Source: an uncultured Oscillospiraceae bacterium (GTDB taxonomy: Bacteria > Bacillota > Clostridia > Oscillospirales > Oscillospiraceae). Taken from it: 64,000 nucleotides of DNA. The stretch spans positions 1 through 64,000 of the forward strand of contig CAJTLI010000003.1 of the NCBI GenBank assembly GCA_910577525.1, written 5' to 3'. The translations under genes and the position numbers were made by a program. This document shows, one piece after another, positions 7,144 to 14,817 of this stretch. Numbering within the stretch: the first letter of the stretch is position 1; every line of letters begins with the position of its first letter. The notes beneath the pieces are model-generated. The model did no database searches and had not been told where the DNA came from. It worked only from the letters and a program-made list of their open reading frames with translations.

Positions 7144-8790
7144 ATGCTGAAAGTAGGCGCTTACTGCCGCGTATCCACAGACAAGGACGATCAGGCAAAC
7201 TCGTTTGAAAGCCAGCAAAAATATTTCCGTGAATATATCGGCCGGAACCCTGAGTGGGAACTGGCACAGATTTTTGCGGATGAAGGCATATCAGGAACCA
7301 GTACAAAAAAGCGAAAAGAATTTAACCGCATGATCCGGCTGGCCAAAGCTGGCGAAATGGATTTGATTATCACAAAAGAGGTGAGCCGGTTTGCCCGCAA
7401 TACGGTGGACACGCTGCAATACACCCGTGATTTGAAGAAAAGCGGTGTCTATGTTTTTTTTGTGAATGACAATATCAATACAAAAGATCCTGATGCAGAA
7501 TTGCGCTTGACAATCATGGCCTCCATCGCACAGGAGGAAAGCCGCAAGACATCCGAACGCGTGAAATGGGGCCAGAAGCGCAGAATGGAGCAGGGGGTTG
7601 TATTTGGCCGTAATATGCTTGGATATGACGTTCGCGGTGGAAAGCTGTATATCAACGCGAATGGCGCGGAGACGGTGCGGCTGATTTACCACAAATTTTT
7701 AGAAGAAGGAAAAGGCGCATATACAATTGCTCGTGAACTGCGGGAGGCTGGTATCGAGACTTCTGCTCATATGAAGGAATGGTCAAATACAGGGATACTT
7801 CGTGTTTTGAGAAATGAAAAGTATTGCGGTGATTTAATTCAGAAAAAGACATATACTCCCGATTACCTGAGCCATGAAAAGAAATATAACCGTGGTCAGG
7901 AGGAATATGTGATCCTGCGGGATCACCATGAACCGATCATCAGCAGAGAAGCCTTTGAGGAGGCGCAAAAGGAGTTGGAACGCCGTTCTCCCTCTAAAGA
8001 ACAAAGAGCGAAACACAGCAACCGGTATTGCCTCTCCGGCAAAATTTTGTGTGGGTGCTGCGGCTCCCGGTTTGTTTCCAGAGCGAAAAAGCGAAAAGAT
8101 GGGAGCCAGTACAAGGCGTGGCGCTGCTATGAAGCAGCTCAGCATGGACTTCCAAAGACAGATAAGGCAGGCAATCAGATTGGCTGTGAAGTCATGCGTC
8201 AAATTCGTGACGAAAACTTTATGTTAATGCTGCAAATGGTTATCAAACATTTACGACACAACAAGAAACAGCTCATTTCTGATCTGGTTGAAATCGTCGA
8301 GTTAGTCTTGTCAGCCTCTGCAGGCGGGGAAATGGACATTGGCAAATTGGAACAAAAACTTGAAATGATTCAGGGGAAAAAGCAGAGACTCCTTGACCTG
8401 TATTTGGGACAGGATATTTCCAAAGACGAATACCGCCGGATGTCTGAGCGCTGTGATATGGATGCGGAAAATCTAAAACATCAGATCAAAGAGGCTAAAA
8501 AGCGGAAAGAGATTCCTGCCGGTCAGGAAGAAATGACGGTAGATATTGCCGCTACAATCCGCTCCTTGACTTTGGGAGAAGAACGGGACGACACTTTCTA
8601 CCGGAACATTGTGGAAAAGATTGTTGTCCGCAGCAGGGAACATATTGAGATTTACTTACACCTGCTCCCTTGCAAGTGGTCTTTTGTGTTAGCGAAACTG
8701 CCGGGAGATTTCGGTAAAACCGGCGGCGACGAGGAGCACTTTGCTACCTCTGTACCGATATCAGTGAGCAATCCCTTCAGCTCGGGATAG
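7144..8790 (+). CDS. Large serine site-specific recombinase
   Basis: 548-aa protein. The N-terminal resolvase domain (about 1-150) contains YCRVSTDKDDQ with the catalytic Ser, then SRFARN and QEESRKTSERVKWG. A recombinase domain follows, then a zinc beta-ribbon (ILCGCCG...WRCYEA...IGCEV) and a coiled-coil C-terminal part. Such enzymes integrate and excise mobile elements. ATG 7144 with AAGGAG is the family's usual start; an upstream TTG at 7054 is open but unlikely. The last 14 or so codons (8748-8790) are antisense to the cotJC remnant, so the gene reads out of the element into the target. Confidence 0.93.
   Translation: MLKVGAYCRVSTDKDDQANSFESQQKYFREYIGRNPEWELAQIFADEGISGTSTKKRKEFNRMIRLAKAGEMDLIITKEVSRFARNTVDTLQYTRDLKKSGVYVFFVNDNINTKDPDAELRLTIMASIAQEESRKTSERVKWGQKRRMEQGVVFGRNMLGYDVRGGKLYINANGAETVRLIYHKFLEEGKGAYTIARELREAGIETSAHMKEWSNTGILRVLRNEKYCGDLIQKKTYTPDYLSHEKKYNRGQEEYVILRDHHEPIISREAFEEAQKELERRSPSKEQRAKHSNRYCLSGKILCGCCGSRFVSRAKKRKDGSQYKAWRCYEAAQHGLPKTDKAGNQIGCEVMRQIRDENFMLMLQMVIKHLRHNKKQLISDLVEIVELVLSASAGGEMDIGKLEQKLEMIQGKKQRLLDLYLGQDISKDEYRRMSERCDMDAENLKHQIKEAKKRKEIPAGQEEMTVDIAATIRSLTLGEERDDTFYRNIVEKIVVRSREHIEIYLHLLPCKWSFVLAKLPGDFGKTGGDEEHFATSVPISVSNPFSSG
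8744..8752. other. Element/chromosome junction (attachment-site half)
   Basis: Read leftward, the cotJC frame matches the family up to ...LLTDIGTE (ending at 8748), then changes to unrelated VAKCSSS. The crossover therefore lies within a few bases of 8748. The matching half-site would be wherever the rest of cotJC lies, outside this window. Confidence 0.7.
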
Positions 8791-8939
8791 GGCATCGCGT
8801 AGCGTTGGGACAGGTAGCGCAGAGAGGCGCCAAGCTCACCGTCGGGTCCACCATATTGGGAAATAATTACAGCGGCCAGTTTGGGGTTGCAGTTTTTGAC
8901 CCGTACGGGGTATTGTAATTTTTTTTCATATACAAACAT
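8748..8939 (-). pseudogene. cotJC: cotJC N-terminal fragment (manganese catalase-like spore coat protein)
   Basis: The first 64 codons match the CotJC/manganese-catalase family start: MFVYEKKLQYPVRV, then QYGGPDGEL, LRYLSQRY and LLTDIGTE. Full-length proteins are about 190-220 aa and continue with metal-ligand helices, which are missing here. The frame runs on into recombinase DNA and stops at 8652 with unrelated residues. It follows the cotJA-cotJB gene by 2 bases and has GAGGAGG before its ATG, so it is the expected next gene of the cotJ operon. It is broken by the recombinase element, unless excision restores it. Confidence 0.85.
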
Positions 8940-8941
8940 GA

Positions 8942-9400
8942 TCAGCCCTCCTCGCTTTTTTTAAACTCCCAGGGCCACGGATCGTCTAACCAGCGATAGG
9001 CAGTGTCCTGTCCAGCGCTGAGCTTGGTCAGCGGGCCATGCATCTGCTCATACTGCTTTTTCGCCGTCCGGGCCATCTCGGTATACTGCTGGAATAGCCG
9101 GAACGCCTCCTCATCATCCTGATGGGTGTCCAGATACATCCCGAGCTCAGTGACCACAAACAGAAGGGCCTGGAGCTGAGTAGAGTGGCTGTCCGGCAGG
9201 GCGGCGGCATCCACTTTTAAATGAAAGGGAAGGTTTAAGCTGGGGTAAATGGTTCCGTTGGCCAAGGCGTCGGTTTGGTCGTATTTTTGGCTGCCCCTCT
9301 GCTGGAAGGGCACATATGGCACCGCCAGAGGCGCGCAGGAGGGCATGGTGCCGCAGGCATCCGCGCAGGGGCGGTTGGTGGTTCCAGTATCAGAATTCAA
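8942..9400 (-). CDS. CotJA-CotJB fusion spore coat protein
   Basis: 152-aa protein. Residues of the N-terminal third (APLAVPYVPFQ, then LANGTIYPSLNLPF) match CotJA. The C-terminal half (ELGMYLDTHQDDEEAFRLFQQY and DDPWPWEF) matches CotJB. In most spore-formers these are two genes, cotJA and cotJB, followed by cotJC, and form a mother-cell-expressed coat operon. The start is TTG at 9400, preceded by AAAGGAG. No clear mother-cell promoter could be assigned upstream. Confidence 0.85.
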   Translation of the reverse strand: MNSDTGTTNRPCADACGTMPSCAPLAVPYVPFQQRGSQKYDQTDALANGTIYPSLNLPFHLKVDAAALPDSHSTQLQALLFVVTELGMYLDTHQDDEEAFRLFQQYTEMARTAKKQYEQMHGPLTKLSAGQDTAYRWLDDPWPWEFKKSEEG

Positions 9401-9500
9401 AGAAATCTCTCCTTTGATCAGAGTCTGACGGCTGTACCGTCAATTCAGCTTATGCGGCCGGACCGGCGGCTGACACAGAAAATGTCGAAAAATAATGGTG

Positions 9501-9529
9501 TTGAATTCTTCAAAACAGTATGATATAAT
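9501..9529 (+). promoter_or_regulatory. SigA-type promoter of the SCIFF genes
   Basis: TTGAAT, 17-bp spacer, TATAAT, ending 34 bases before the SCIFF precursor start codon. Confidence 0.6.
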
Positions 9530-9563
9530 ATTTCCAATATTTTTGAATTGGAGGGAAAAATCC

Positions 9564-9707
9564 ATGACTCACATTCAGACGCTGAACGGCGCTACTTTGA
9601 AGCAGACCGCGGCCCGCGGGGGCTGCGGCGAGTGCCAGACCTCTTGCCAGTCTGCCTGCAAGACCTCCTGCACTGTGGCTAATCAGAAGTGCGAAAATAA
9701 CAAGTAA
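9564..9707 (+). CDS. scfA: SCIFF peptide precursor (six cysteines in forty-five)
   Basis: 47-aa peptide with six Cys in its C-terminal half (GGCGEC, QTSC, QSAC, KTSC, QKC), the defining pattern of the clostridial SCIFF ranthipeptide. The family is known to be thioether-cross-linked by the adjacent radical-SAM enzyme. The N-terminal MTHIQTLNGATLKQTAA is the leader. ATG 9564 follows GGAGGG. It is small and easily missed. The biological role of SCIFF peptides is not established. Confidence 0.95.
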   Translation: MTHIQTLNGATLKQTAARGGCGECQTSCQSACKTSCTVANQKCENNK

Positions 9708-9722
9708 TACAGAGGACGCCGG

Positions 9723-9749
9723 AAAGGGTGGGCTTGTCCCACCCTTTTT
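9723..9749 (+). terminator. Hairpin terminator/attenuator between precursor and maturase
   Basis: A perfect 10-bp stem AAAGGGTGGG / CCCACCCTTT with a 5-base loop and a T-run. It lies between scfA and scfB and would make precursor transcripts more abundant than maturase transcripts. Confidence 0.75.
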
Positions 9750-9775
9750 CTGCGTGTCAAAGGAGGACAATCAAA

Positions 9776-11143
9776 ATGGTCCATACATTTATCTGCCTGG
9801 GGGTTCCCGTAGCGGTAGACGTGAACAGCGGCGCCGTCCATGTGCTGGACGGAACCGCCTATGATGTGCTGTCCCTGCTGAACGAGCCCATGGCAGAAGC
9901 CTGCCCCGAGAAAATCTATGCCCAGCTGCCCCAGTATTCCCACGCTGTGGTAGATGAGGCCTGGAACGAACTGCTGGAGCTTCAGGCAAACGGCCTTCTG
10001 TTCACCGATGACAATTACATCGATCCCGCTAAGGGCACCCTTATGAAGCAGGATGCCCCCATCAAAGCGCTGTGCCTTCATGTGTCCCACGACTGTAACC
10101 TGCGCTGCCAGTATTGCTTTGCCTCCACAGGAGATTTCGGTACCGGACGCCGCATGACAATGGATGTGGAGACTGCCAAAAAAGCCATCAATTTTGTGAT
10201 CGAGCGCTCCGGCAACCGGCGGAATATTGAAGTGGATTTCTTTGGAGGCGAGCCGCTGATGGCCATGGATACGGTAAAGGCCACTGTGGAGTACGCCCGG
10301 TCTCTGGAGGCGGAGCGCAACAAAAACTTCCGCTTTACCATTACCACCAACGGCGTGCTGCTGGACGATGAGAATATTGCGTATATCAATCGGGAAATGT
10401 CAAACGCGGTGCTGTCTCTGGACGGCCGGCCTGAGGTCAACGACCGGATGCGCAAAACGGTGAGCGGCGGCGGAAGCTACGGCGTCATTCTTCCAAAATT
10501 TCAGAAGCTGGTACAGGGCAGGGGGGAGAAGGACTACTATCTTCGGGGAACCTTTACTCATCATAATCTGGATTTTGCCGCCGATGTGATGCACATCGCG
10601 GATCAGGGCTTCCGCCATGTGTCGGTGGAGCCGGTAGTGGGGAGCCCTGACTGCGGCTATGCCCTGCAAGAGGAAGATCTGCCCGCTATTCTGGAGGAAT
10701 ATGAGCGGCTGGCGGAGGCTTTGCTGAAACGGGACGACATAAATTTCTTCCACTTCAACGTGGATCTGGCCCAAGGCCCCTGTGTGATCAAGCGGATGCG
10801 GGGCTGCGGCGCGGGGTGCGAGTACGTGGCTGTCACGCCGGAGGGGGACATTTACCCATGCCACCAATTTGTGGGCAATGAAGAATACAAGCTGGGCAGT
10901 CTTTATGACGGCAGCTTTGATATGAAACTGTCCCGAAAATTTGCCGGGCTGAACATCTACACCCGGCCCGACTGCAAAGACTGCTGGGCAAAATTCTATT
11001 GCAGCGGGGGGTGCTCCGCCTCCAACCTGCTTGTCAATGGCGACATAAAAAAGCCGAATCAGTTTGGATGTGAGATGCAGCGTAAACGGCTGGAGTGCGC
11101 CATTGCCATGAAGGCAGTCCGGGCTGGGATGGCGGGGGAGTGA
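9776..11143 (+). CDS. scfB: SCIFF radical-SAM maturase
   Basis: 455-aa radical-SAM/SPASM enzyme. The N-terminal ~80 residues form a precursor-recognition region. The [4Fe-4S] motif CNLRCQYC is at residues 107-114, and SPASM-type auxiliary cluster cysteines lie in YPCHQF and in CKDCWAKFYCSGGC near the C-terminus. It installs thioether links on the SCIFF peptide. The start at ATG 9776 has AAAGGAGG; the upstream open frame covers the terminator and is rejected. Confidence 0.95.
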   Translation: MVHTFICLGVPVAVDVNSGAVHVLDGTAYDVLSLLNEPMAEACPEKIYAQLPQYSHAVVDEAWNELLELQANGLLFTDDNYIDPAKGTLMKQDAPIKALCLHVSHDCNLRCQYCFASTGDFGTGRRMTMDVETAKKAINFVIERSGNRRNIEVDFFGGEPLMAMDTVKATVEYARSLEAERNKNFRFTITTNGVLLDDENIAYINREMSNAVLSLDGRPEVNDRMRKTVSGGGSYGVILPKFQKLVQGRGEKDYYLRGTFTHHNLDFAADVMHIADQGFRHVSVEPVVGSPDCGYALQEEDLPAILEEYERLAEALLKRDDINFFHFNVDLAQGPCVIKRMRGCGAGCEYVAVTPEGDIYPCHQFVGNEEYKLGSLYDGSFDMKLSRKFAGLNIYTRPDCKDCWAKFYCSGGCSASNLLVNGDIKKPNQFGCEMQRKRLECAIAMKAVRAGMAGE

Positions 11144-11181
11144 GCTCTTTTCCCCAAAATTGATAAAATTTTGTCACATGG

Positions 11182-11218
11182 GCTGGGATCTCAACATTTT
11201 GAGGTCCCAGCTTATTTT
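11182..11218 (+). terminator. Rho-independent terminator after scfB
   Basis: A 13-bp stem GCTGGGATCTCAA / TTGAGGTCCCAGC (one G-U pair), 4-base loop, then TTATTTT. Confidence 0.85.
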
Positions 11219-11577
11219 AATACCATATCCTGTACTAAGTGCCGGCATAGCCTTCATGAGCTCGTATAGTTTACATAATATAGAAGACATAACAACTAAA
11301 CATAATAAAAGATTTGCAAAAATTTAGACGATTTCTCTTGCGTTTCCAGTTGAAGAGGTTTATAGTAAAAGGGCAGCGCCTGCTGAAGGCAGGTTTCCTG
11401 ATGCAGAGGAGAGGAATGCGATTACGAACTGTAATCACCCCTGACGCCGCCCTGACAAATTGTGGGGTGGGCTCTGTGAATGCAGGAGTGGGATTTGACG
11501 CCTGCACGGCAGACATATGCTTCCTCCGCCCGGCATATCATAAGACAGCACTGCGATTATGATATGGAGCTGAGGTG
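11219..11577. other. Gap without a supported gene
   Basis: AT-rich DNA in its first part. Short frames on both strands (about 80 codons) have no family match that I recognise. A possible promoter for the next gene is TTGCGT at 11339 with TATAGT at 11361 (16-bp spacer), which is weak. Confidence 0.35.
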
Positions 11578-12198
11578 ATGAAGATGGCTGTCCGAAAAGC
11601 GGGCGCTCGGCTCAGGCCTGTTCCGGTATGGGATGGCCCAACCCAGCTGATCGTACTGGGCCTCTGCTTTGGGGTTGGAACGTTAAGCGGCTTTTTCTTT
11701 TCCTGCTGGGGCGGGAAGGATCCGGAACTGTCGGATTACCTCCGTCAATACTTTCAAATGATTGGCAGGGGAGAGGCCGTGGCGCCCTCCCTGTGGTCCT
11801 CTATCTGGGACCTGACCCGTTGGCTGCTTGGAGCGTTTCTGCTGGGTTCCACAGCTCTGGGGGCGGTCGGTATCCCCGCCCTGATGGGAACGCGTGGTTT
11901 TCTGCTTTCCTATTCCGCCGCAACGTTTGCCCGTTTGTTTGGGCTTTCCGGTATGGCGGTGTCTCTGGCGTCCTTTGGAATGGCCGCTTTGGTGGCGGTC
12001 CCGGTTTTATTTGTGGTGGCGTCAGACGCTTTTCGGCAGTCCTTGGGCCGGTTATCCGGCGACCGTTCTCCAGGGTGGAGTCAGAGAGCTCAGGCGCTTG
12101 CCCCATGCGCCGGTCTGATTGTGCTGGCTGTCGCTTTGCAGCAAACGGTTATGCCTGTGTTTCTCGCTGCGATATGCGCCAAGCTGTTTGTCACTTGA
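11578..12198 (+). CDS. SpoIIM-like membrane protein
   Basis: About 206 aa with several hydrophobic segments (LIVLGLCFGVGTLSGFFF, WLLGAFLLGSTALGAVGIP, MAALVAVPVLFVVA, and a C-terminal one). The pattern and the position before xerD resemble stage II sporulation protein M, part of the DMP machine that drives engulfment. Three starts are possible (GTG 11575, ATG 11578, ATG 11584); ATG 11578 has GGAG 8 bases before it. The assignment relies on layout and neighbour rather than strong motifs. Confidence 0.6.
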   Translation: MKMAVRKAGARLRPVPVWDGPTQLIVLGLCFGVGTLSGFFFSCWGGKDPELSDYLRQYFQMIGRGEAVAPSLWSSIWDLTRWLLGAFLLGSTALGAVGIPALMGTRGFLLSYSAATFARLFGLSGMAVSLASFGMAALVAVPVLFVVASDAFRQSLGRLSGDRSPGWSQRAQALAPCAGLIVLAVALQQTVMPVFLAAICAKLFVT

Positions 12199-12215
12199 GA
12201 GAGGAGCTGAGCAAA

Positions 12216-13094
12216 ATGGGTTATATTTCCGATTATGAGGGGTGGCTGACCCGAGAAAAGCGGGCCGCCGCCAATACGCTCAGTTCCTATCTGCGTGATG
12301 TCCGCCAGTTTGCGGAATGGGTAGGGATGCCTGAGCCAACTCTGCTTCAGGTCAGTCAGGATGACATCAGGCAGTATGCCCAATACTTGGGCAAAAAAGG
12401 AAAGTCGAACGCCACCATAGTCCGTTCAATGGCGGCGCTGAAGTCGTTCTACACATATCTGCTCTCCGTCCGGGCCGTGCGGCTAAACCCCGTAAAGGGT
12501 TTTACGCCCAGCCGTGTGGAGCGCAAGCTGCCGGCCATCCTGACTAGCCACGAGGTGGATTTGTTTTTGGATCAGCCCGATCTCACCGATACAAAGGGCT
12601 GCCGGGACAAGGCCATGCTGGAGCTGCTCTATGCCACCGGCATCCGGGTGTCCGAGCTCATCTCGCTGAATGTCCAGGACCTGAACCTGTCCGCCAGCTT
12701 TCTGCACTGCCGGGGCAGGGGAAAGGAGCGGGTGGTGCCCCTTTATAAGGGAGCGGTGAGAGCCATGGCCGCGTATGTCAACGAGGTTCGGCCCCAGCTT
12801 TTGGAGGACCCGGGGGAAACCGCCTTGTTTGTCAATATGAACGGCGAGCGGATGAGCCGGCAGGGGTTTTGGAAAATAGTCAAAGGCTATCAGGACAAGG
12901 CAGGCATCCACAAAGATATCACGCCGCACACCCTGCGCCACTCCTTTGCGGCCCACTTGCTGGAAAACGGGGCGGATTTGAAGTCCATCCAAATGATGCT
13001 GGGTCATGCGGATATCTCCGCCACCCAAATCTATACCCAAGTAGTCAATCAAAATCTCCGGGATGTCTACGCAAAGGCCCACCCCAGGGCCTGA
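12216..13094 (+). CDS. xerD: Tyrosine recombinase XerD
   Basis: 292 aa, the usual Xer length. It has an N-terminal SAM-like DNA-binding domain (NTLSSYLRDVRQF) and a catalytic domain with the conserved Arg in ATGIRVSEL, the Lys in GRGKERVVPL, HTLRHSFAAHLL, LGHADIS and the Tyr in TQIYTQV. It resolves chromosome dimers at dif. ATG 12216 has GAGGAG upstream. A second Xer-like gene lies at 23239-24318. Confidence 0.88.
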   Translation: MGYISDYEGWLTREKRAAANTLSSYLRDVRQFAEWVGMPEPTLLQVSQDDIRQYAQYLGKKGKSNATIVRSMAALKSFYTYLLSVRAVRLNPVKGFTPSRVERKLPAILTSHEVDLFLDQPDLTDTKGCRDKAMLELLYATGIRVSELISLNVQDLNLSASFLHCRGRGKERVVPLYKGAVRAMAAYVNEVRPQLLEDPGETALFVNMNGERMSRQGFWKIVKGYQDKAGIHKDITPHTLRHSFAAHLLENGADLKSIQMMLGHADISATQIYTQVVNQNLRDVYAKAHPRA

Positions 13095-13101
13095 CCGGCC
13101 G

Positions 13102-13146
13102 GCGCCTGGGCGGATGACAGGATCATCTGCCCAGGCGCTTGTTTTT
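13102..13146 (+). terminator. Rho-independent terminator after xerD
   Basis: A 16-bp stem GCGCCTGGGCGGATGA / TCATCTGCCCAGGCGC with one G-U pair, 5-base loop, then TTGTTTTT. Confidence 0.88.
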
Positions 13147-13195
13147 GTCGTTTAATTGTGGTATCATTGAAAAAATCGCGCTGGGAGGTGAACCG

Positions 13196-13690
13196 GTGCT
13201 CATTCTTGGGATAGACCCCGGCTATGCTATCGTGGGCTTTGGCCTAGTGGAATCCGCTCAGGGAAAACACCGGTTAAAGGCCTGCGGCGCCATCAACACC
13301 CCGGCGGGAATACCTTTGCCCGCCCGTCTGTGGCGTATTTCTGTGGATCTGGAGGAGTTGATTGTAAAATTTCGCCCGGACGTGATGGCAATTGAAGAAT
13401 TGTTTTTCAATCACAACGTCACGACCGGGATCGGGGTGGCTCAGGCCCGGGGCGTTATCCTCATGACGGCGGAGAAGCTAGGTCTGCCCATTTGTGAGTA
13501 CAATCCTTCTCAGGTCAAGCAGGCGGTGGTGGGCTACGGCAAGGCGGAAAAGCGGCAGGTGATGGACATGACAAAACGGCTGTTGAACCTGAACGCCGTT
13601 CCAAAGCCGGACGATGCCGCAGACGCGGTGGCCATTGCCCTGTGTCATGCCCGGTCATCCACCTCTCTGCTGCAACATATACATCATTAA
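13196..13690 (+). CDS. ruvC: Holliday junction resolvase RuvC
   Basis: 164-aa endonuclease that cuts Holliday junctions. It shows ILGIDPGYAIVGFG (first catalytic Asp), AIEELFFNHNV (Glu) and the C-terminal PDDAADAVAIALCH (Asp residues). GTG 13196 follows GGGAGGTG and gives the family's normal length; the longer upstream frame overlaps the terminator. First gene of the ruv operon. Confidence 0.95.
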   Translation: MLILGIDPGYAIVGFGLVESAQGKHRLKACGAINTPAGIPLPARLWRISVDLEELIVKFRPDVMAIEELFFNHNVTTGIGVAQARGVILMTAEKLGLPICEYNPSQVKQAVVGYGKAEKRQVMDMTKRLLNLNAVPKPDDAADAVAIALCHARSSTSLLQHIHH

Positions 13691-13705
13691 CTTGGAGAGA
13701 TTGCT

Positions 13706-14314
13706 GTGTTTTACTATGTAAACGGAACTGTGGCCCATGTAGAGCCCTATTTGGCTGTCATCGACTGTGGCGGGGTGGGCTATGCCTGCCGCACCACCAG
13801 CTACACCATCAGCAAGCTTGCGGTGGGGAAGGCCGCAAAGCTTTATACCCACTTAAATGTTCGGGAAGAGATTTTTGAGCTGTATGGTTTCTCCAGCGAG
13901 AGCGAACTGGGATGCTTCCGGATGCTCATCGGCGTGTCCGGCGTGGGCCCCAAGGCGGCGCTGGCCATCCTGTCCTCCAACAGTCCGGAGGGGCTGGCCA
14001 TGACCATCGTGTCCGGCAACGAGAAGGCGCTGACCTCCGCTCCCGGAATCGGCAAAAAGATCGCTCAGCGCATTATCCTGGAGCTGAAGGACAAACTGGC
14101 AAAGGGCCAGCTTGCTACAGCGGGCGGGGGAGAACCCTTCTCGGGCGGCGTCACCATCATTCCGGAGAACAAGGCCAGCGAAGCCTCTGCGGCTCTGGCG
14201 GTGCTGGGCTACAGCCAGAGCGAGATCGCGGCGGCGTTGAAGGGGATTGATCTGGAGACGCTCTCCCTGGAGGACGTCATCAAACATGCGCTGAAAAAGA
14301 TGGTTAAAGGGTGA
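13706..14314 (+). CDS. ruvA: Holliday junction branch-migration protein RuvA
   Basis: 202 aa. It has an N-terminal OB fold (FYYVNGTVAHVEPYLAVIDCGGVGY), two helix-hairpin-helix motifs (GVSGVGPKAALAIL, SAPGIGKKIAQRIILELKDK) and the C-terminal RuvB-binding domain. It binds the junction and loads RuvB. GTG start, 15 bases after ruvC. Confidence 0.95.
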   Translation: MFYYVNGTVAHVEPYLAVIDCGGVGYACRTTSYTISKLAVGKAAKLYTHLNVREEIFELYGFSSESELGCFRMLIGVSGVGPKAALAILSSNSPEGLAMTIVSGNEKALTSAPGIGKKIAQRIILELKDKLAKGQLATAGGGEPFSGGVTIIPENKASEASAALAVLGYSQSEIAAALKGIDLETLSLEDVIKHALKKMVKG

Positions 14315-14817
14315 AAACTTTAATTTTTGTAAACGGCCCCATGGGAGTGGGCAAAACGGCTGTAAGTCAAAAACGGCTGGAACGGTTGGCGCCAAGCGCC
14401 TATTTGGACGGCGATTGGTGTTGGAAGATTAATCCCTTCCGAGTGACGGATGAGACAAAGGCCATGGTGCTGGATAATATCACCGCTGTGCTTTCCCGGT
14501 TTTTGGCCTGTCCCGAGTTGGACTATGTCATTTTTTCTTGGGTTATGCATCAGCCGGAGATCGCCGGCTCCATTTTAGAGCGGCTGGACCTGGCGCAGAC
14601 AAAGGTGTGCCGGTATACGCTTTTATGCAGTGAAAGCACTCTGCGCCGCCGAATCGTTCAGGATATCCAGGCAGGTCTGCGGAACAGCGGGGCGTTGGAA
14701 CACAGCCTGAGCTATCTTCCGCTTTATGCGTCCCAGGACACATTCAAAATCATGACCGATGAGTTATCTCCCGAGGAGATTGCGGCACAAATTATTGGCG
14801 GGGAGGGGAACTTTTGA
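14311..14817 (+). CDS. P-loop nucleotide kinase-like protein inserted in the ruv operon
   Basis: 168 aa with a Walker A motif, NGPMGVGKTAVSQ, near the N-terminus. YLDGDWCW follows, and Arg-rich TLRRRIVQD in the middle resembles a kinase lid. It looks like a small-molecule or nucleotide kinase of the AAA/shikimate-kinase-like group; the substrate is unknown. The GTG start overlaps the ruvA stop and its own stop overlaps the ruvB start, so it is tightly coupled to ruvA and ruvB. Confidence 0.7.
   Translation: MKTLIFVNGPMGVGKTAVSQKRLERLAPSAYLDGDWCWKINPFRVTDETKAMVLDNITAVLSRFLACPELDYVIFSWVMHQPEIAGSILERLDLAQTKVCRYTLLCSESTLRRRIVQDIQAGLRNSGALEHSLSYLPLYASQDTFKIMTDELSPEEIAAQIIGGEGNF

Noticed and set aside
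11314..11562. Open frame of about 82 codons between scfB and the spoIIM-like gene
   Set aside because: No homology or ribosome-binding site that I can support; an equally long frame exists on the other strand.
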